64,000 nt of DNA from Kitasatospora mediocidica KCTC 9733 (GTDB lineage: Bacteria; Actinomycetota; Actinomycetes; Streptomycetales; Streptomycetaceae): NCBI RefSeq assembly GCF_000744225.1, contig NZ_JQLN01000005.1, positions 2,441,001-2,505,000 of the forward strand, in the 5' to 3' direction. Of this stretch, positions 51,656-59,863 are shown one piece after another; position 1 is the stretch's first letter, and every line of letters starts with the position of its first letter. Under the pieces are notes generated by a model that was given only the letters and a program-made list of their open reading frames with translations, had not been told where the DNA came from and did no database searches. The translations under genes were made by a program, and so were the position numbers.

Positions 51656-52233
51656 TGTCTGAGACGACCATCGAGAACGTCGAGAAGGTGGCCCCCCGCC
51701 TCAAGGAGCGTTACAACTCCGAGATCAAGGGCCAGCTCAAGGAAGAGTTCTCCTACGAGAACGTCATGCTGATCCCCGGCCTGGTCAAGGTCGTGGTCAA
51801 CATGGGTGTGGGCGAGGCCGCCCGCGACTCCAAGCTGATCGACGGTGCCATCCGCGACCTCACCGCCATCACCGGCCAGAAGCCGGCGGTGACGAAGGCT
51901 CGCAAGTCCATCGCGCAGTTCAAGCTGCGTGAGGGCCAGCCGATCGGCACCCACGTCACCCTCCGTGGTGACCGCATGTGGGAGTTCCTGGACCGTCTGG
52001 TGTCGCTGGCTCTGCCGCGTATCCGTGACTTCCGTGGTCTCTCCCCGAAGCAGTTCGACGGCCGTGGCAACTACACCTTCGGTCTGACCGAGCAGGTCAT
52101 GTTCCACGAGATCGACCAGGACAAGGTCGACCGTCAGCGCGGTATGGACATCACCGTCGTGACCACCGCCCAGACCGACGACGAGGGCCGGGCGCTCCTG
52201 CGCGCTCTGGGCTTCCCGTTCAAGGAGGCGTAA
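51655..52233 (+). CDS. rplE: 50S ribosomal protein L5
   Basis: L5 binds 5S rRNA and contacts the 30S head. The 192-aa product has NVMLIPGLVKVVVNMGVGEA and RQRGMDITVVTTAQTDDEGR. It is slightly longer than E. coli L5 (179 aa) because of the N-terminal extension MSETTIENVEKVAPRLKERY. ATG overlaps the rplX stop. Confidence 0.98.
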   Translation: MSETTIENVEKVAPRLKERYNSEIKGQLKEEFSYENVMLIPGLVKVVVNMGVGEAARDSKLIDGAIRDLTAITGQKPAVTKARKSIAQFKLREGQPIGTHVTLRGDRMWEFLDRLVSLALPRIRDFRGLSPKQFDGRGNYTFGLTEQVMFHEIDQDKVDRQRGMDITVVTTAQTDDEGRALLRALGFPFKEA

Positions 52234-52236
52234 ACC

Positions 52237-52422
52237 ATGGCGAAGAAGTCCCTTATCGCGAAGGCCGCTCGTAAGCCGAAGTTCGCGGTCCGTGCCTACA
52301 CGCGCTGCCAGCGCTGCGGCCGTCCGCACTCGGTGTACCGCAAGTTCGGCCTGTGCCGTGTCTGCCTCCGTGAGATGGCGCACCGCGGCGAGCTGCCGGG
52401 CGTGACCAAGAGCTCCTGGTAG
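52237..52422 (+). CDS. rpsN: 30S ribosomal protein S14 (type Z)
   Basis: S14 binds the 16S rRNA 3' domain. The 61-aa zinc form has CQRCGRPHSVYRKFGLCRVC, with Cys24, Cys27, Cys40 and Cys43 as ligands. Streptomycetes also have a Zn-free S14 elsewhere for zinc starvation; none is in this window. It is 3 bp after rplE and precedes a 269-bp gap. Confidence 0.98.
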   Translation: MAKKSLIAKAARKPKFAVRAYTRCQRCGRPHSVYRKFGLCRVCLREMAHRGELPGVTKSSW

Positions 52423-52483
52423 TCCAGGACCCTCGGCACGCCAACGCGAGACACAGTGGTGTCCGACCCCACAGCACCTCCTT

Positions 52484-52512
52484 TTGGGCTCCTGTACCGG
52501 ATCCCGTAAGGT
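52484..52512 (+). promoter_or_regulatory. Candidate internal promoter of the spc operon
   Basis: TTGGGC (-35) and TAAGGT (-10) with exactly 17-bp spacing, about 180 bp before rpsH. Gene spacing elsewhere in this operon is a few bases, so a new transcription start here is reasonable. Confidence 0.5.
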
Positions 52513-52534
52513 AGTGGGGTCGGGCCCCCTGGCG

Positions 52535-52647
52535 CGACAGCTCCGTAGCTGTCGTGACCTTCTTCGGAAGGCTCGCACCCAGTCTTACTAACGCCGCAGG
52601 TCCCCTGCGTCTGTGCCCCCGTCGCACTCCTCGGAGTGCGACGGGGG
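52535..52647 (+). promoter_or_regulatory. Leader RNA of rpsH with two strong hairpins
   Basis: Hairpin 1 is CGACAGCT/AGCTGTCG around CCGT (52535-52554). Hairpin 2 is CCCCCGTCGCACTCC with GGAGTGCGACGGGGG around TC (52616-52647), a perfect 15-bp stem. No gene fits the 52423-52691 gap. Candidate autoregulatory leader, perhaps sensing S8 or another r-protein; effector inferred only. Confidence 0.55.
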
Positions 52648-52691
52648 GACCTGGCGCGGAGAAACCACGGCGAGAGAGGCCTGAGGCCATC

Positions 52692-53099
52692 ATGACCATG
52701 ACCGACCCCATCGCAGACATGCTCACGCGTCTGCGTAACGCGAACTCGGCGTACCACGACACCGTGGCGATGCCGGCTAGCAAGATCAAGTCGCACGTCG
52801 CGCAGATCCTGCAGCAGGAGGGTTACATCTCCGGCTGGAAGGTCGAGGAGCCGCAGGAGGGCGAGGTCGGCAAGAAGCTGACCATCGAGCTCAAGTTCGG
52901 CCCCAACCGCGAGCGCTCGATCGCTGGTATCAAGCGCATCAGCAAGCCGGGCCTGCGGGTCTACGCAAAGTCCACCAACCTGCCGAAGGTCCTCGGCGGC
53001 CTGGGCGTGGCGATCATCTCCACGTCCTCGGGTCTCCTCACGGACAAGCAGGCCGCCAAGAAGGGCGTAGGCGGAGAAGTTCTCGCCTACGTCTGGTAA
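52692..53099 (+). CDS. rpsH: 30S ribosomal protein S8
   Basis: S8 organises the 16S central domain and is the known spc-operon regulator in E. coli. The 135-aa product begins MTMTDPIADMLTRLRNANSA and ends KKGVGGEVLAYVW. The first ATG of MTMTD is chosen as in homologues. It is the first gene after the gap and candidate promoter. Confidence 0.98.
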   Translation: MTMTDPIADMLTRLRNANSAYHDTVAMPASKIKSHVAQILQQEGYISGWKVEEPQEGEVGKKLTIELKFGPNRERSIAGIKRISKPGLRVYAKSTNLPKVLGGLGVAIISTSSGLLTDKQAAKKGVGGEVLAYVW

Positions 53100-53121
53100 T
53101 TCGGGAAACGGAGGTACAGCA

Positions 53122-53661
53122 ATGTCGCGTATTGGACGGCTGCCCATCCCGGTTCCCGCCGGCGTGGACGTCACCATCGATGGCCAGACGGTCGCCGTGA
53201 AGGGTCCCAAGGGATCCCTCTCGCACACCGTTGCCGAGCCGATCGAGATCAGCAAGGACGAGACCGGCACTCTGGTCGTCTCGCGCCCGAACGACGAGCG
53301 TCAGTCGAAGGCCCTGCACGGCCTTTCCCGCACGCTGGTGGCGAACATGATCACCGGCGTGACCGCGGGCTACCGCAAGTCGCTGGAGATCAACGGTGTT
53401 GGTTACCGTGTCGCGCTGAAGGGCTCCAACATGGAGTTCCAGCTCGGCTACAGCCACCCGGTCCTGATCGAGGCCCCGGAGGGCATCTCCTTCGTGGTCG
53501 AGTCGCCCACCAAGTTCCACGTGGACGGGACCGACAAGCAGCTGGTCGGAGAGATTTCGGCCAAGATCCGCAAGCTGCGTAAGCCCGACCCGTACAAGGG
53601 CAAGGGCATCAAGTACGCGGGCGAGGTCATCCGCCGCAAGGTCGGAAAGAGCGGTAAGTAA
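53122..53661 (+). CDS. rplF: 50S ribosomal protein L6
   Basis: L6 is near the sarcin-ricin loop and contacts factors. The 179-aa product begins MSRIGRLPIPVPAGVDVTID and has the C-terminal signature RKPDPYKGKGIKYAGEVIRR. It is 22 bp after rpsH and 3 bp before rplR. Confidence 0.99.
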   Translation: MSRIGRLPIPVPAGVDVTIDGQTVAVKGPKGSLSHTVAEPIEISKDETGTLVVSRPNDERQSKALHGLSRTLVANMITGVTAGYRKSLEINGVGYRVALKGSNMEFQLGYSHPVLIEAPEGISFVVESPTKFHVDGTDKQLVGEISAKIRKLRKPDPYKGKGIKYAGEVIRRKVGKSGK

Positions 53662-53664
53662 GCC

Positions 53665-54048
53665 ATGGGTCTTTCTGTCAAGATCGGCAAGGGCAACGCG
53701 TACAAGAACGCTGCCCGCAAGCGCCGCGCCATCCGCGTTCGCAAGCGTGTCACCGGCACCGAGGCTCGTCCTCGTCTGATCGTGACCCGCACGAACCGCC
53801 ACATGTTCGCCCAGGTCATCGACGACGCCAAGGGTCACACCCTCGCGTCGGCGTCCACCCTCGACGTGTCCATCAAGGGCAACGAGGGCGACAAGAGCGA
53901 GCTGGCCAAGAAGGTCGGGAGCCTGGTCGCCGAGCGCGCCAAGGCCGCCGGCATCGAGGCGGTCGTCTTCGACCGCGCGGGCAACCGTTACGCGGGGCGC
54001 ATCGCCGCCCTGGCGGACGCCGCCCGTGAGGCCGGGCTCGACTTCTAA
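53665..54048 (+). CDS. rplR: 50S ribosomal protein L18
   Basis: L18 binds 5S rRNA with L5. The 127-aa product has the basic N-terminus KNAARKRRAIRVRKRVTGTE and NRYAGRIAALADAAREAGLD at the end. It lies 3 bp after rplF. Confidence 0.98.
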   Translation: MGLSVKIGKGNAYKNAARKRRAIRVRKRVTGTEARPRLIVTRTNRHMFAQVIDDAKGHTLASASTLDVSIKGNEGDKSELAKKVGSLVAERAKAAGIEAVVFDRAGNRYAGRIAALADAAREAGLDF

Positions 54049-54096
54049 GCCGCTCGTCGGCTCAGTCGACGGACGTAATCGAGAGAGGTAATTCCA

Positions 54097-54735
54097 ATGG
54101 CTGGACCCCAGCGCCGCGGTAGCGGCGCCGGCGGCGGCACCGGTGGCGAGCGGCGCGACCGTAAGCGTGACGACCGGGGCAACGCCCCCGCCGTCGAGAA
54201 GACCGCTTACGTTGAGCGCGTGGTCGCGATCAACCGTGTCGCCAAGGTTGTCAAGGGTGGTCGTCGTTTCAGCTTCACCGCGCTGGTCGTGGTGGGCGAC
54301 GGTGACGGCACCGTGGGTGTCGGATACGGCAAGGCGAAGGAGGTTCCGGCCGCCATCGCCAAGGGTGTTGAGGAGGCCAAGAAGAACTTCTTCAAGGTCC
54401 CCCGTATCCAGGGCACCATCCCGCACCCGATCCAGGGCGAGAAGGCCGCTGGCGTCGTGCTCCTGAAGCCGGCGTCCCCCGGTACCGGCGTTATCGCCGG
54501 TGGCCCGGTGCGTGCCGTCCTGGAGTGTGCCGGCGTCCACGACATCCTGTCGAAGTCGCTCGGCTCGGACAACGCGATCAACATCGTGCACGCCACCGTG
54601 GCTGCTCTGAAGGGCCTTGTTCGCCCCGAGGAGATCGCTGCCCGTCGTGGCCTGCCGCTGGAGGACGTGGCTCCGGCTGCCCTGCTGCGCGCTCGCGCGG
54701 CCGGCACGGCCGCCGCGTCAGGGGCGGGTGTCTGA
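54097..54735 (+). CDS. rpsE: 30S ribosomal protein S5
   Basis: S5 is part of the mRNA entry helicase and affects accuracy. The 212-aa product has an Arg/Gly-rich N-terminus (MAGPQRRGSGAGGGTGGERR), the dsRNA-binding-like motif (VVAINRVAKVVKGGRRFSFT, then VGDGDGTVGVGYGKAKEVPA), and an Ala-rich C-terminus. Longer than E. coli S5 (167 aa) because of both tails. TGA overlaps the rpmD ATG. Confidence 0.98.
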   Translation: MAGPQRRGSGAGGGTGGERRDRKRDDRGNAPAVEKTAYVERVVAINRVAKVVKGGRRFSFTALVVVGDGDGTVGVGYGKAKEVPAAIAKGVEEAKKNFFKVPRIQGTIPHPIQGEKAAGVVLLKPASPGTGVIAGGPVRAVLECAGVHDILSKSLGSDNAINIVHATVAALKGLVRPEEIAARRGLPLEDVAPAALLRARAAGTAAASGAGV

Positions 54736-54917
54736 TGGCTCGCCTGAAGATCACTCAGACCAAGTCCTACATCGGCAGCAAGCAGAACCACCGCGAGACG
54801 CTGCGCTCGCTGGGTCTGAAGCGCATGCACGATGTGGTCGTCAAGGAGGACCGTCCCGAGATCCGCGGGATGGCCCAGACCGTGCGTCACCTCGTCACGG
54901 TCGAGGAGGTTGACTGA
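54735..54917 (+). CDS. rpmD: 50S ribosomal protein L30
   Basis: L30 is a small 23S rRNA-binding protein. The 60-aa product begins MARLKITQTKSYIGSKQNHR and has RSLGLKRMHDVVVKEDRPEI. Its ATG overlaps the rpsE stop by one base and its stop is one base before rplO. Confidence 0.98.
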   Translation: MARLKITQTKSYIGSKQNHRETLRSLGLKRMHDVVVKEDRPEIRGMAQTVRHLVTVEEVD

Positions 54918-54918
54918 C

Positions 54919-55371
54919 ATGAGCGACTCTCCGCTCAAGATCCACAACCTGCGGCCCGCCCCGGGTGCCAAGACCGCCAAGACCCGTGTCGGTCGTGGTG
55001 AGGCATCCAAGGGTAAGACCGCTGGTCGTGGCACCAAGGGCACCAAGGCCCGCTACCAGGTTCCGCAGCGCTTCGAGGGTGGGCAGATGCCCCTCCACAT
55101 GCGTCTGCCGAAGCTCAAGGGCTTCAAGAACCCCTTCAAGATCACCTTCCAGGTGGTCAACCTCGACAAGCTGGCCGAGCTCTACCCCCAGGGTGGAGAG
55201 GTCACCGTCGAGGGCCTGGTCGAGAAGGGCGCGGTTCGCAAGAACTCGCTCGTCAAGGTCCTGGGCACCGGCGAGATCTCCGTCGCGCTGCAGGTTTCGG
55301 TTGACGCCGTCTCCGCTTCGGCCGCCACGAAGATCACCGCCGCCGGCGGCACCGTCACCGAGCTGATCTGA
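54919..55371 (+). CDS. rplO: 50S ribosomal protein L15
   Basis: L15 binds 23S rRNA late in assembly. The 150-aa product begins MSDSPLKIHNLRPAPGAKTA and has RVGRGEASKGKTAGRGTKGT and FEGGQMPLHMRLPKLKGFKN. It ends the spc ribosomal block at the strong terminator downstream. Confidence 0.98.
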   Translation: MSDSPLKIHNLRPAPGAKTAKTRVGRGEASKGKTAGRGTKGTKARYQVPQRFEGGQMPLHMRLPKLKGFKNPFKITFQVVNLDKLAELYPQGGEVTVEGLVEKGAVRKNSLVKVLGTGEISVALQVSVDAVSASAATKITAAGGTVTELI

Positions 55372-55403
55372 CTTCAGGTCACGCGAGGCTGACTCAGCTT
55401 CAC

Positions 55404-55451
55404 GGGCTGGGCCCCGTCCCTCTTTCGAGAGAGACGGGGCCCAGCCTTTTT
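55404..55451 (+). terminator. Intrinsic terminator after rplO
   Basis: GGCTGGGCCCCGTC pairs with GACGGGGCCCAGCC, continued inward by CTCT/AGAG around TTCG, followed by TTTTT (55447-55451). It is the most textbook-like terminator in the window and separates rplO from secY. Confidence 0.93.
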
Positions 55452-55549
55452 GTGTGTTCATCTGCACGCGAATCCGCAGTGATCTGGACGCATCCCCGGC
55501 CAAAACCGGGCATCCCGGCCCGGCCGGACGAAGCGCATGGCGCACGAGC

Positions 55550-55579
55550 TTCATTCGGGTGGCCACACACTGTTAGAGT
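55550..55579 (+). promoter_or_regulatory. Candidate promoter of secY
   Basis: TTCATT and TAGAGT with 18-bp spacing, 117 bp before secY and after the rplO terminator. Two mismatches to the -35 consensus weaken it. Confidence 0.35.
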
Positions 55580-55695
55580 CCGTGGAGTTCCCTTGTAGGC
55601 TGCGACAGTCTGCCTTGTGGTAGCTGGAACACCCTTACTCCCCCCATCAGGACCGACCCTCCCGCCGACGACGCGCGGGGGGCGCAGGAGGCACC

Positions 55696-57003
55696 GTGCT
55701 CAGTGCGTTCGCGCGGGCGTTCAAGACGCCCGACCTGCGCAAGAAGCTGCTGTTCACGCTGGGCATCATGGTGCTGTTCCGGATGGGTGCGCACGTTCCC
55801 GTTCCGGGCGTCAACTTTGTCGCCGTGAACACATGCGTGAAGCAGGCGAACAACGGTCTCTTCGGCCTTGTGAACCTGTTCAGCGGTGGAGCTCTGCTCC
55901 AGCTGACGATCTTCGCGCTCGGCATCATGCCCTACATCACCGCCAGCATCATCCTCCAGCTGCTGACCGTCGTGATCCCGCGACTGGAAGCCCTGAAGAA
56001 GGAGGGTCAGGCCGGCACCACGAAGATCACGCAGTACACCCGCTACCTGACCATCGCGCTCGCGATCCTCCAGGGCACCGGCATCGTGGCGACCGCGTCC
56101 AACGGCGCGCTGTTCTCCAGCTGCCCGGTCGGCAACCAGGTCGTCCCGGACACCTCGGTGTTCCGGATCATGGTCATGGTCATCACGATGACCGCCGGCA
56201 CCACGATGATCATGTGGCTCGGTGAGCTCATCACCGACCGCGGCATCGGCAACGGCATGTCCATCCTGATCTTCACCTCGATCGCGTCCGGCTTCCCGGG
56301 CCAGCTCTGGGCGATCAAGAAGGCCGGCACGCTCGCGAGCGGCTGGATCGACTTCTTCGCGGTGCTCGGCGTCGGCGTCGTGGTGGTGGTCCTGGTCATC
56401 TTCGTCGAGCAGGCGCAGCGCCGGATCCCCGTGCAGTACGCCAAGCGCATGATCGGTCGACGTGCCTTCGGTGGTACCTCGACCTACATCCCGCTGAAGG
56501 TCAACCAGGCGGGTGTCATCCCGGTCATCTTCGCCTCGTCGCTGCTCTACATCCCGGCCCTGGTGGCCCAGCTGACGAGCAGCAAGGCGGGCTGGGCGAT
56601 CTGGATCCAGAACAACTTCACCAAGGGTGACCACCCGATCTACATGGCGACCTATTTCGTCCTGATCGTGTTCTTCGCCTTCTTCTACGTCGCCATCTCC
56701 TTCAACCCCGAAGAAGTTGCCGACAATATGAAGAAGTATGGTGGCTTCATCCCGGGCATCCGGGCCGGCCGCCCGACGGCCGAGTACCTGAACTACGTGC
56801 TTACCCGCATCACGTGGCCGGGATCGCTCTACCTCGGCCTGATCGCGTTGATCCCGATGATCGGCCTCGTCGCCCTCAAGCAGAGCACAACCATTCCGTT
56901 TGGCGGCACCAGCATCCTCATCATCGTCGGCGTCGGACTCGAAACTGTGAAGCAGATCGAGAGCCAGCTCCAGCAGCGTAATTACGAAGGGTTCCTCCGC
57001 TGA
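55696..57003 (+). CDS. secY: Protein translocase subunit SecY
   Basis: SecY is the channel of the Sec translocon with SecE (encoded near position 2530). The 435-aa protein has ten transmembrane helices, including the plug-side MGAHVPVPGVNFVAVNTCVK loop, IMPYITASIILQLLTVVIPR, and EELITDRG-type GELITDRGIGNGMSILIFTS. GTG start follows CAGGAGG. TGA overlaps the adk ATG by one base. Confidence 0.98.
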   Translation: MLSAFARAFKTPDLRKKLLFTLGIMVLFRMGAHVPVPGVNFVAVNTCVKQANNGLFGLVNLFSGGALLQLTIFALGIMPYITASIILQLLTVVIPRLEALKKEGQAGTTKITQYTRYLTIALAILQGTGIVATASNGALFSSCPVGNQVVPDTSVFRIMVMVITMTAGTTMIMWLGELITDRGIGNGMSILIFTSIASGFPGQLWAIKKAGTLASGWIDFFAVLGVGVVVVVLVIFVEQAQRRIPVQYAKRMIGRRAFGGTSTYIPLKVNQAGVIPVIFASSLLYIPALVAQLTSSKAGWAIWIQNNFTKGDHPIYMATYFVLIVFFAFFYVAISFNPEEVADNMKKYGGFIPGIRAGRPTAEYLNYVLTRITWPGSLYLGLIALIPMIGLVALKQSTTIPFGGTSILIIVGVGLETVKQIESQLQQRNYEGFLR

Positions 57004-57662
57004 TGCGTATCGTCCTCGTCGGACCTCCCGGGGCCGGGAAGGGTACTCAGGCGCACGTTCTGGCCAAGACCCTGTCCATCCCGCACATCTCCACCGGCGA
57101 CCTCTTCCGGGCCAACATCAGCCAGGGCACCCCGTTGGGGCTCGAGGCCAAGGGCTACATGGACGCAGGTCGGCTCGTACCGGACGAGGTGACCATCGGG
57201 ATGGCCAAGGACCGGCTCGCCCAGGAGGACGCCGCCCACGGCTTCCTGCTGGACGGGTTCCCCCGCAACCTCGTGCAGGCCAAGGCGCTGGACGAGATCC
57301 TGGCGGAGTCCGGCATCGCCCTGAACGGCGTGCTGGACCTGGAGGTCCCCGAGGACGAGGTCGTCAAGCGCATCGCCGGTCGCCGGCTGTGCCGCAACGA
57401 CGGCAGCCACGTGTTCCACGTGCACTACAACGCGCCGTCCGTCGAGGGCATCTGCGACGAGTGCGGTGGCGAGCTCTACCAGCGTTCGGACGACACCGAG
57501 GACGCGGTCCGTACCCGCCTCGAGGTCTACCACACCGAGACCGAGCCGATCATCGAGTACTACGCCCAGCAGGGCCTGGTCACCACGATCCCGGCCCTCG
57601 GCAAGGTCGACGAGGTCACCCAGCGCGCGGTCGACGCTCTGGAGCAGCGCAAGCAGGGCTGA
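57003..57662 (+). CDS. adk: Adenylate kinase
   Basis: Adk catalyses ATP + AMP = 2 ADP. The 219-aa protein has the P-loop GPPGAGKGTQAHVL (residues 7-20), the AMP site ISTGDLFRANI, FLLDGFPRN, and the long LID GRRLCRNDGSHVFHVHYNAP followed by CDECGGELY. The LID holds three cysteines plus Asp in the zinc-site pattern (C-x2-D and C-x2-C), as in other actinobacterial forms. ATG overlaps the secY stop. Confidence 0.97.
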   Translation: MRIVLVGPPGAGKGTQAHVLAKTLSIPHISTGDLFRANISQGTPLGLEAKGYMDAGRLVPDEVTIGMAKDRLAQEDAAHGFLLDGFPRNLVQAKALDEILAESGIALNGVLDLEVPEDEVVKRIAGRRLCRNDGSHVFHVHYNAPSVEGICDECGGELYQRSDDTEDAVRTRLEVYHTETEPIIEYYAQQGLVTTIPALGKVDEVTQRAVDALEQRKQG

Positions 57663-57811
57663 GACAGCCCTCCCAGCCGAGCAACACCCGCGTGCCCGAC
57701 GGCCGCGGCGCCCCGACGGGGGCGCCGCGGCCGTCCGGCGTCGTACCGTTGTCTCAGCGAAGGGCCGCCCGGCAAGGACCGTGCGGTACACAGACGAAAG
57801 GCGTGGCCCAG

Positions 57812-58651
57812 ATGGTGGAGATCAAGACCTCCGAGCAGATCGCGAAGATGCGGGTGGCCGGCCTGGTCGTCGCCGAGGCCCTCAAGGCCTGCCGCGCCGC
57901 GGTCGCCCCCGGGATCAGCACCCAGGAGCTGAACGACATCGCGGCCAAGGTCATCGCCGACCACGGCGCCACCTCCAACTTCCGCGCCGACCACGGCGGC
58001 CTCTGGTTCCCCGGGGTGATCTGCGCCTCGGTCAACAACGAGGTGGTGCACGGCATCCCCGGTGACCGGGTGCTGGTCGAGGGCGACGTGATCTCCATCG
58101 ACTGCGGCGCGATCGTGGACGGCTGGCACGGCGACGCGGCCATCACCGTCCCGGTCGGCGAGGTGCGGCCCGAGGTCGCGATGCTCAGCCAGGTCACCGA
58201 GGGCTCGATGTGGGCCGGCATCGCCCAGATGAAGAAGGGCAACCGGCTGGTCGACGTCTCCAAGGCGATCGAGGGCTTCATCCGCCGTCAGCCGCTGCCG
58301 CCCAAGGGCAAGTGGGGGATCACCGAGGGATACGGCGGTCACGGCATCGGCACCGCGATGCACATGGAGCCGCACGTGCTGAACTACGTCGAGCGCGGCC
58401 GCGGCAAGGGGCCGAAGCTGACGCCCGGTACGGTCCTGGCGATCGAGCCGATGGTCTCGCTGGGCACCCCGCACACCAGCGTGCTGGAGGACGACTGGAC
58501 GGTCGTCACCAACGACGGGACCTGGGCGGCGCACTGGGAGCACTCGGTCGCCGTCACCGAGCAGGGCCCGCTGGTGCTGACCGCCTTCGACGGCGGAAAG
58601 GCGCAGCTCGCGGCGCTGGGCGTGACCGCGGCGCCGGACCCCCTCGGATAG
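57812..58651 (+). CDS. map: Type I methionine aminopeptidase
   Basis: Map removes the initiator Met from nascent proteins. The 279-aa product has the metal ligands in SIDCGAIVDGWHGDAAITVP (two Asp), GGHGIGTAMHMEPHV (His), AIEPMVSLG (Glu) and WEHSVAVTEQG (Glu). ATG at 57812 gives MVEIKTSEQIAKMRVAG; a GTG three codons upstream sits too close to GAAAGG but is not excluded. The segment NFRADHGGLWFPGVICASVN differs from the usual NF-GYGGFP form. It is 149 bp after adk. Confidence 0.94.
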   Translation: MVEIKTSEQIAKMRVAGLVVAEALKACRAAVAPGISTQELNDIAAKVIADHGATSNFRADHGGLWFPGVICASVNNEVVHGIPGDRVLVEGDVISIDCGAIVDGWHGDAAITVPVGEVRPEVAMLSQVTEGSMWAGIAQMKKGNRLVDVSKAIEGFIRRQPLPPKGKWGITEGYGGHGIGTAMHMEPHVLNYVERGRGKGPKLTPGTVLAIEPMVSLGTPHTSVLEDDWTVVTNDGTWAAHWEHSVAVTEQGPLVLTAFDGGKAQLAALGVTAAPDPLG

Positions 58652-58705
58652 CCGGTATCGTCTCTGGTTCGAACAGCAGGCGTATCGGACATATAGGGGA
58701 CAACA

Positions 58706-59131
58706 GTGCTCAAGGGCTTCCGCGAGTTCATGATGCGCGGCAACGTCGTCGACATGGGCGTCGGAATCGTCATCGGCTCGGCGTTCACGGCGGTCGTCGG
58801 CGGCTTCGTGAAGGCCTTCCTGACCCCGCTGGTGGGCGTGGTGGTCGGCGCGGCCGGCGACTACAGCACGAAGTCGTTCAACGCCAACGGCGTGGTCTTC
58901 CCATACGGTCAGTTCCTGAACGTGCTGATCACCTTCGTGCTGACCGCGGCGGTGCTGTACTTCTGCGTGGTGCTGCCGGTGGCCAAGGCCAGCGCCCGCT
59001 ACCTGCCGAAGAAGCCGAAGACCGCGAAGCGTCCGTGCCCGGAGTGCCTCACCGAGATACCCGAGGCCGCCAGCCGTTGTGCCGCCTGCACCGCGGTGGT
59101 CCAGCCGATCCGGATCGGTGCGCAGTACTAG
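58706..59131 (+). CDS. mscL: Large-conductance mechanosensitive channel MscL with C-terminal zinc-ribbon-like motif
   Basis: MscL opens under membrane tension as an osmotic safety valve. The 141-aa product has MLKGFREFMMRGNVVDMGVG, TM1 (VGIVIGSAFTAVVGGFVKAF) and TM2 (FLNVLITFVLTAAVLYFCVV). The C-terminal cytoplasmic part carries KRPCPECLTEIPEAASRCAA followed by CTAVV, a CxxC...CxxC pair that resembles a zinc ribbon. GTG start with AGGGGA 5-6 bases ahead. It is located between map and infA. Confidence 0.93.
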   Translation: MLKGFREFMMRGNVVDMGVGIVIGSAFTAVVGGFVKAFLTPLVGVVVGAAGDYSTKSFNANGVVFPYGQFLNVLITFVLTAAVLYFCVVLPVAKASARYLPKKPKTAKRPCPECLTEIPEAASRCAACTAVVQPIRIGAQY

Positions 59132-59138
59132 TCCCGGT

Positions 59139-59167
59139 TTGGGTTCCGTGGGCCGGTAACGTACGAT
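59139..59167 (+). promoter_or_regulatory. Promoter of infA-rpmJ-rpsM-rpsK
   Basis: TTGGGT (-35) and TACGAT (-10) with exactly 17-bp spacing, just after the mscL stop and 120 bp before infA. Confidence 0.6.
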
Positions 59168-59289
59168 GGACTGTCGGCTCACTCGTAGCGTGCTCTTGCA
59201 CGCCCTCTTCCCTTGGGACGGGGTGAACCCAGGTTCGCACGAGCGTGCCGCATACGGTAGCCGGTCCCGGAAGGTGGATCTCGCAGTTC

Positions 59290-59511
59290 ATGGCAAAGAA
59301 GCAAGGCGCCATTGAGATCGAGGGCACCGTGATCGAGTCTCTCCCGAACGCCATGTTCAAGGTTGAGCTGCAGAACGGTCACAAGGTCCTCGCGCACATC
59401 AGCGGCAAGATGCGTATGCACTACATTCGCATCCTCCCGGACGACCGGGTCGTGGTGGAGCTCAGCCCCTACGACCTGACGCGTGGTCGGATCGTCTACC
59501 GCTACAAGTAA
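59290..59511 (+). CDS. infA: Translation initiation factor IF-1
   Basis: IF-1 occupies the A site during initiation. The 73-aa OB-fold protein begins MAKKQGAIEIEGTVIESLPN and has AHISGKMRMHYIRILPDDRV. The ATG is preceded by GGAAGG. It is 61 bp upstream of rpmJ. Confidence 0.99.
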   Translation: MAKKQGAIEIEGTVIESLPNAMFKVELQNGHKVLAHISGKMRMHYIRILPDDRVVVELSPYDLTRGRIVYRYK

Positions 59512-59572
59512 CGGATGACTTCCCGCTTCACCGCGGGGCGTCTGTCAGATCTAGACCCGGAGAACCTGAACC

Positions 59573-59686
59573 ATGAAGGTCAAGCCGAGCGTCAAGAAGA
59601 TCTGCGACAAGTGCAAGGTGATCCGCCGTCACGGCCGGGTCATGGTGATCTGCGACAACCTGCGCCACAAGCAGCGCCAGGGCTGA
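59573..59686 (+). CDS. rpmJ: 50S ribosomal protein L36 (zinc type)
   Basis: The smallest ribosomal protein, 37 aa: MKVKPSVKKICDKCKVIRRH then GRVMVICDNLRHKQRQG. Zinc ligands Cys11, Cys14, Cys27 and His32 are present, the zinc-containing form. It is too short for many gene callers. It is followed by a gap of 177 bp holding one GC-rich hairpin (59779-59797). Confidence 0.97.
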   Translation: MKVKPSVKKICDKCKVIRRHGRVMVICDNLRHKQRQG

Positions 59687-59863
59687 TCGTTCTCCCGCAT
59701 TTCTCGTAGTACTTCGCGCGACGCGCACCACGTCATACACGGGCTGCCCGATCCGTCCACCCTTGGACGGACTGCCACCCCCGGTCAGAGGCCGGGGCTC
59801 CCTCAGCGAGAGTTGTAGGAGTAGGCAGCTCGTAAGACCTCTGAAGAATCACAGGAGCCATGA

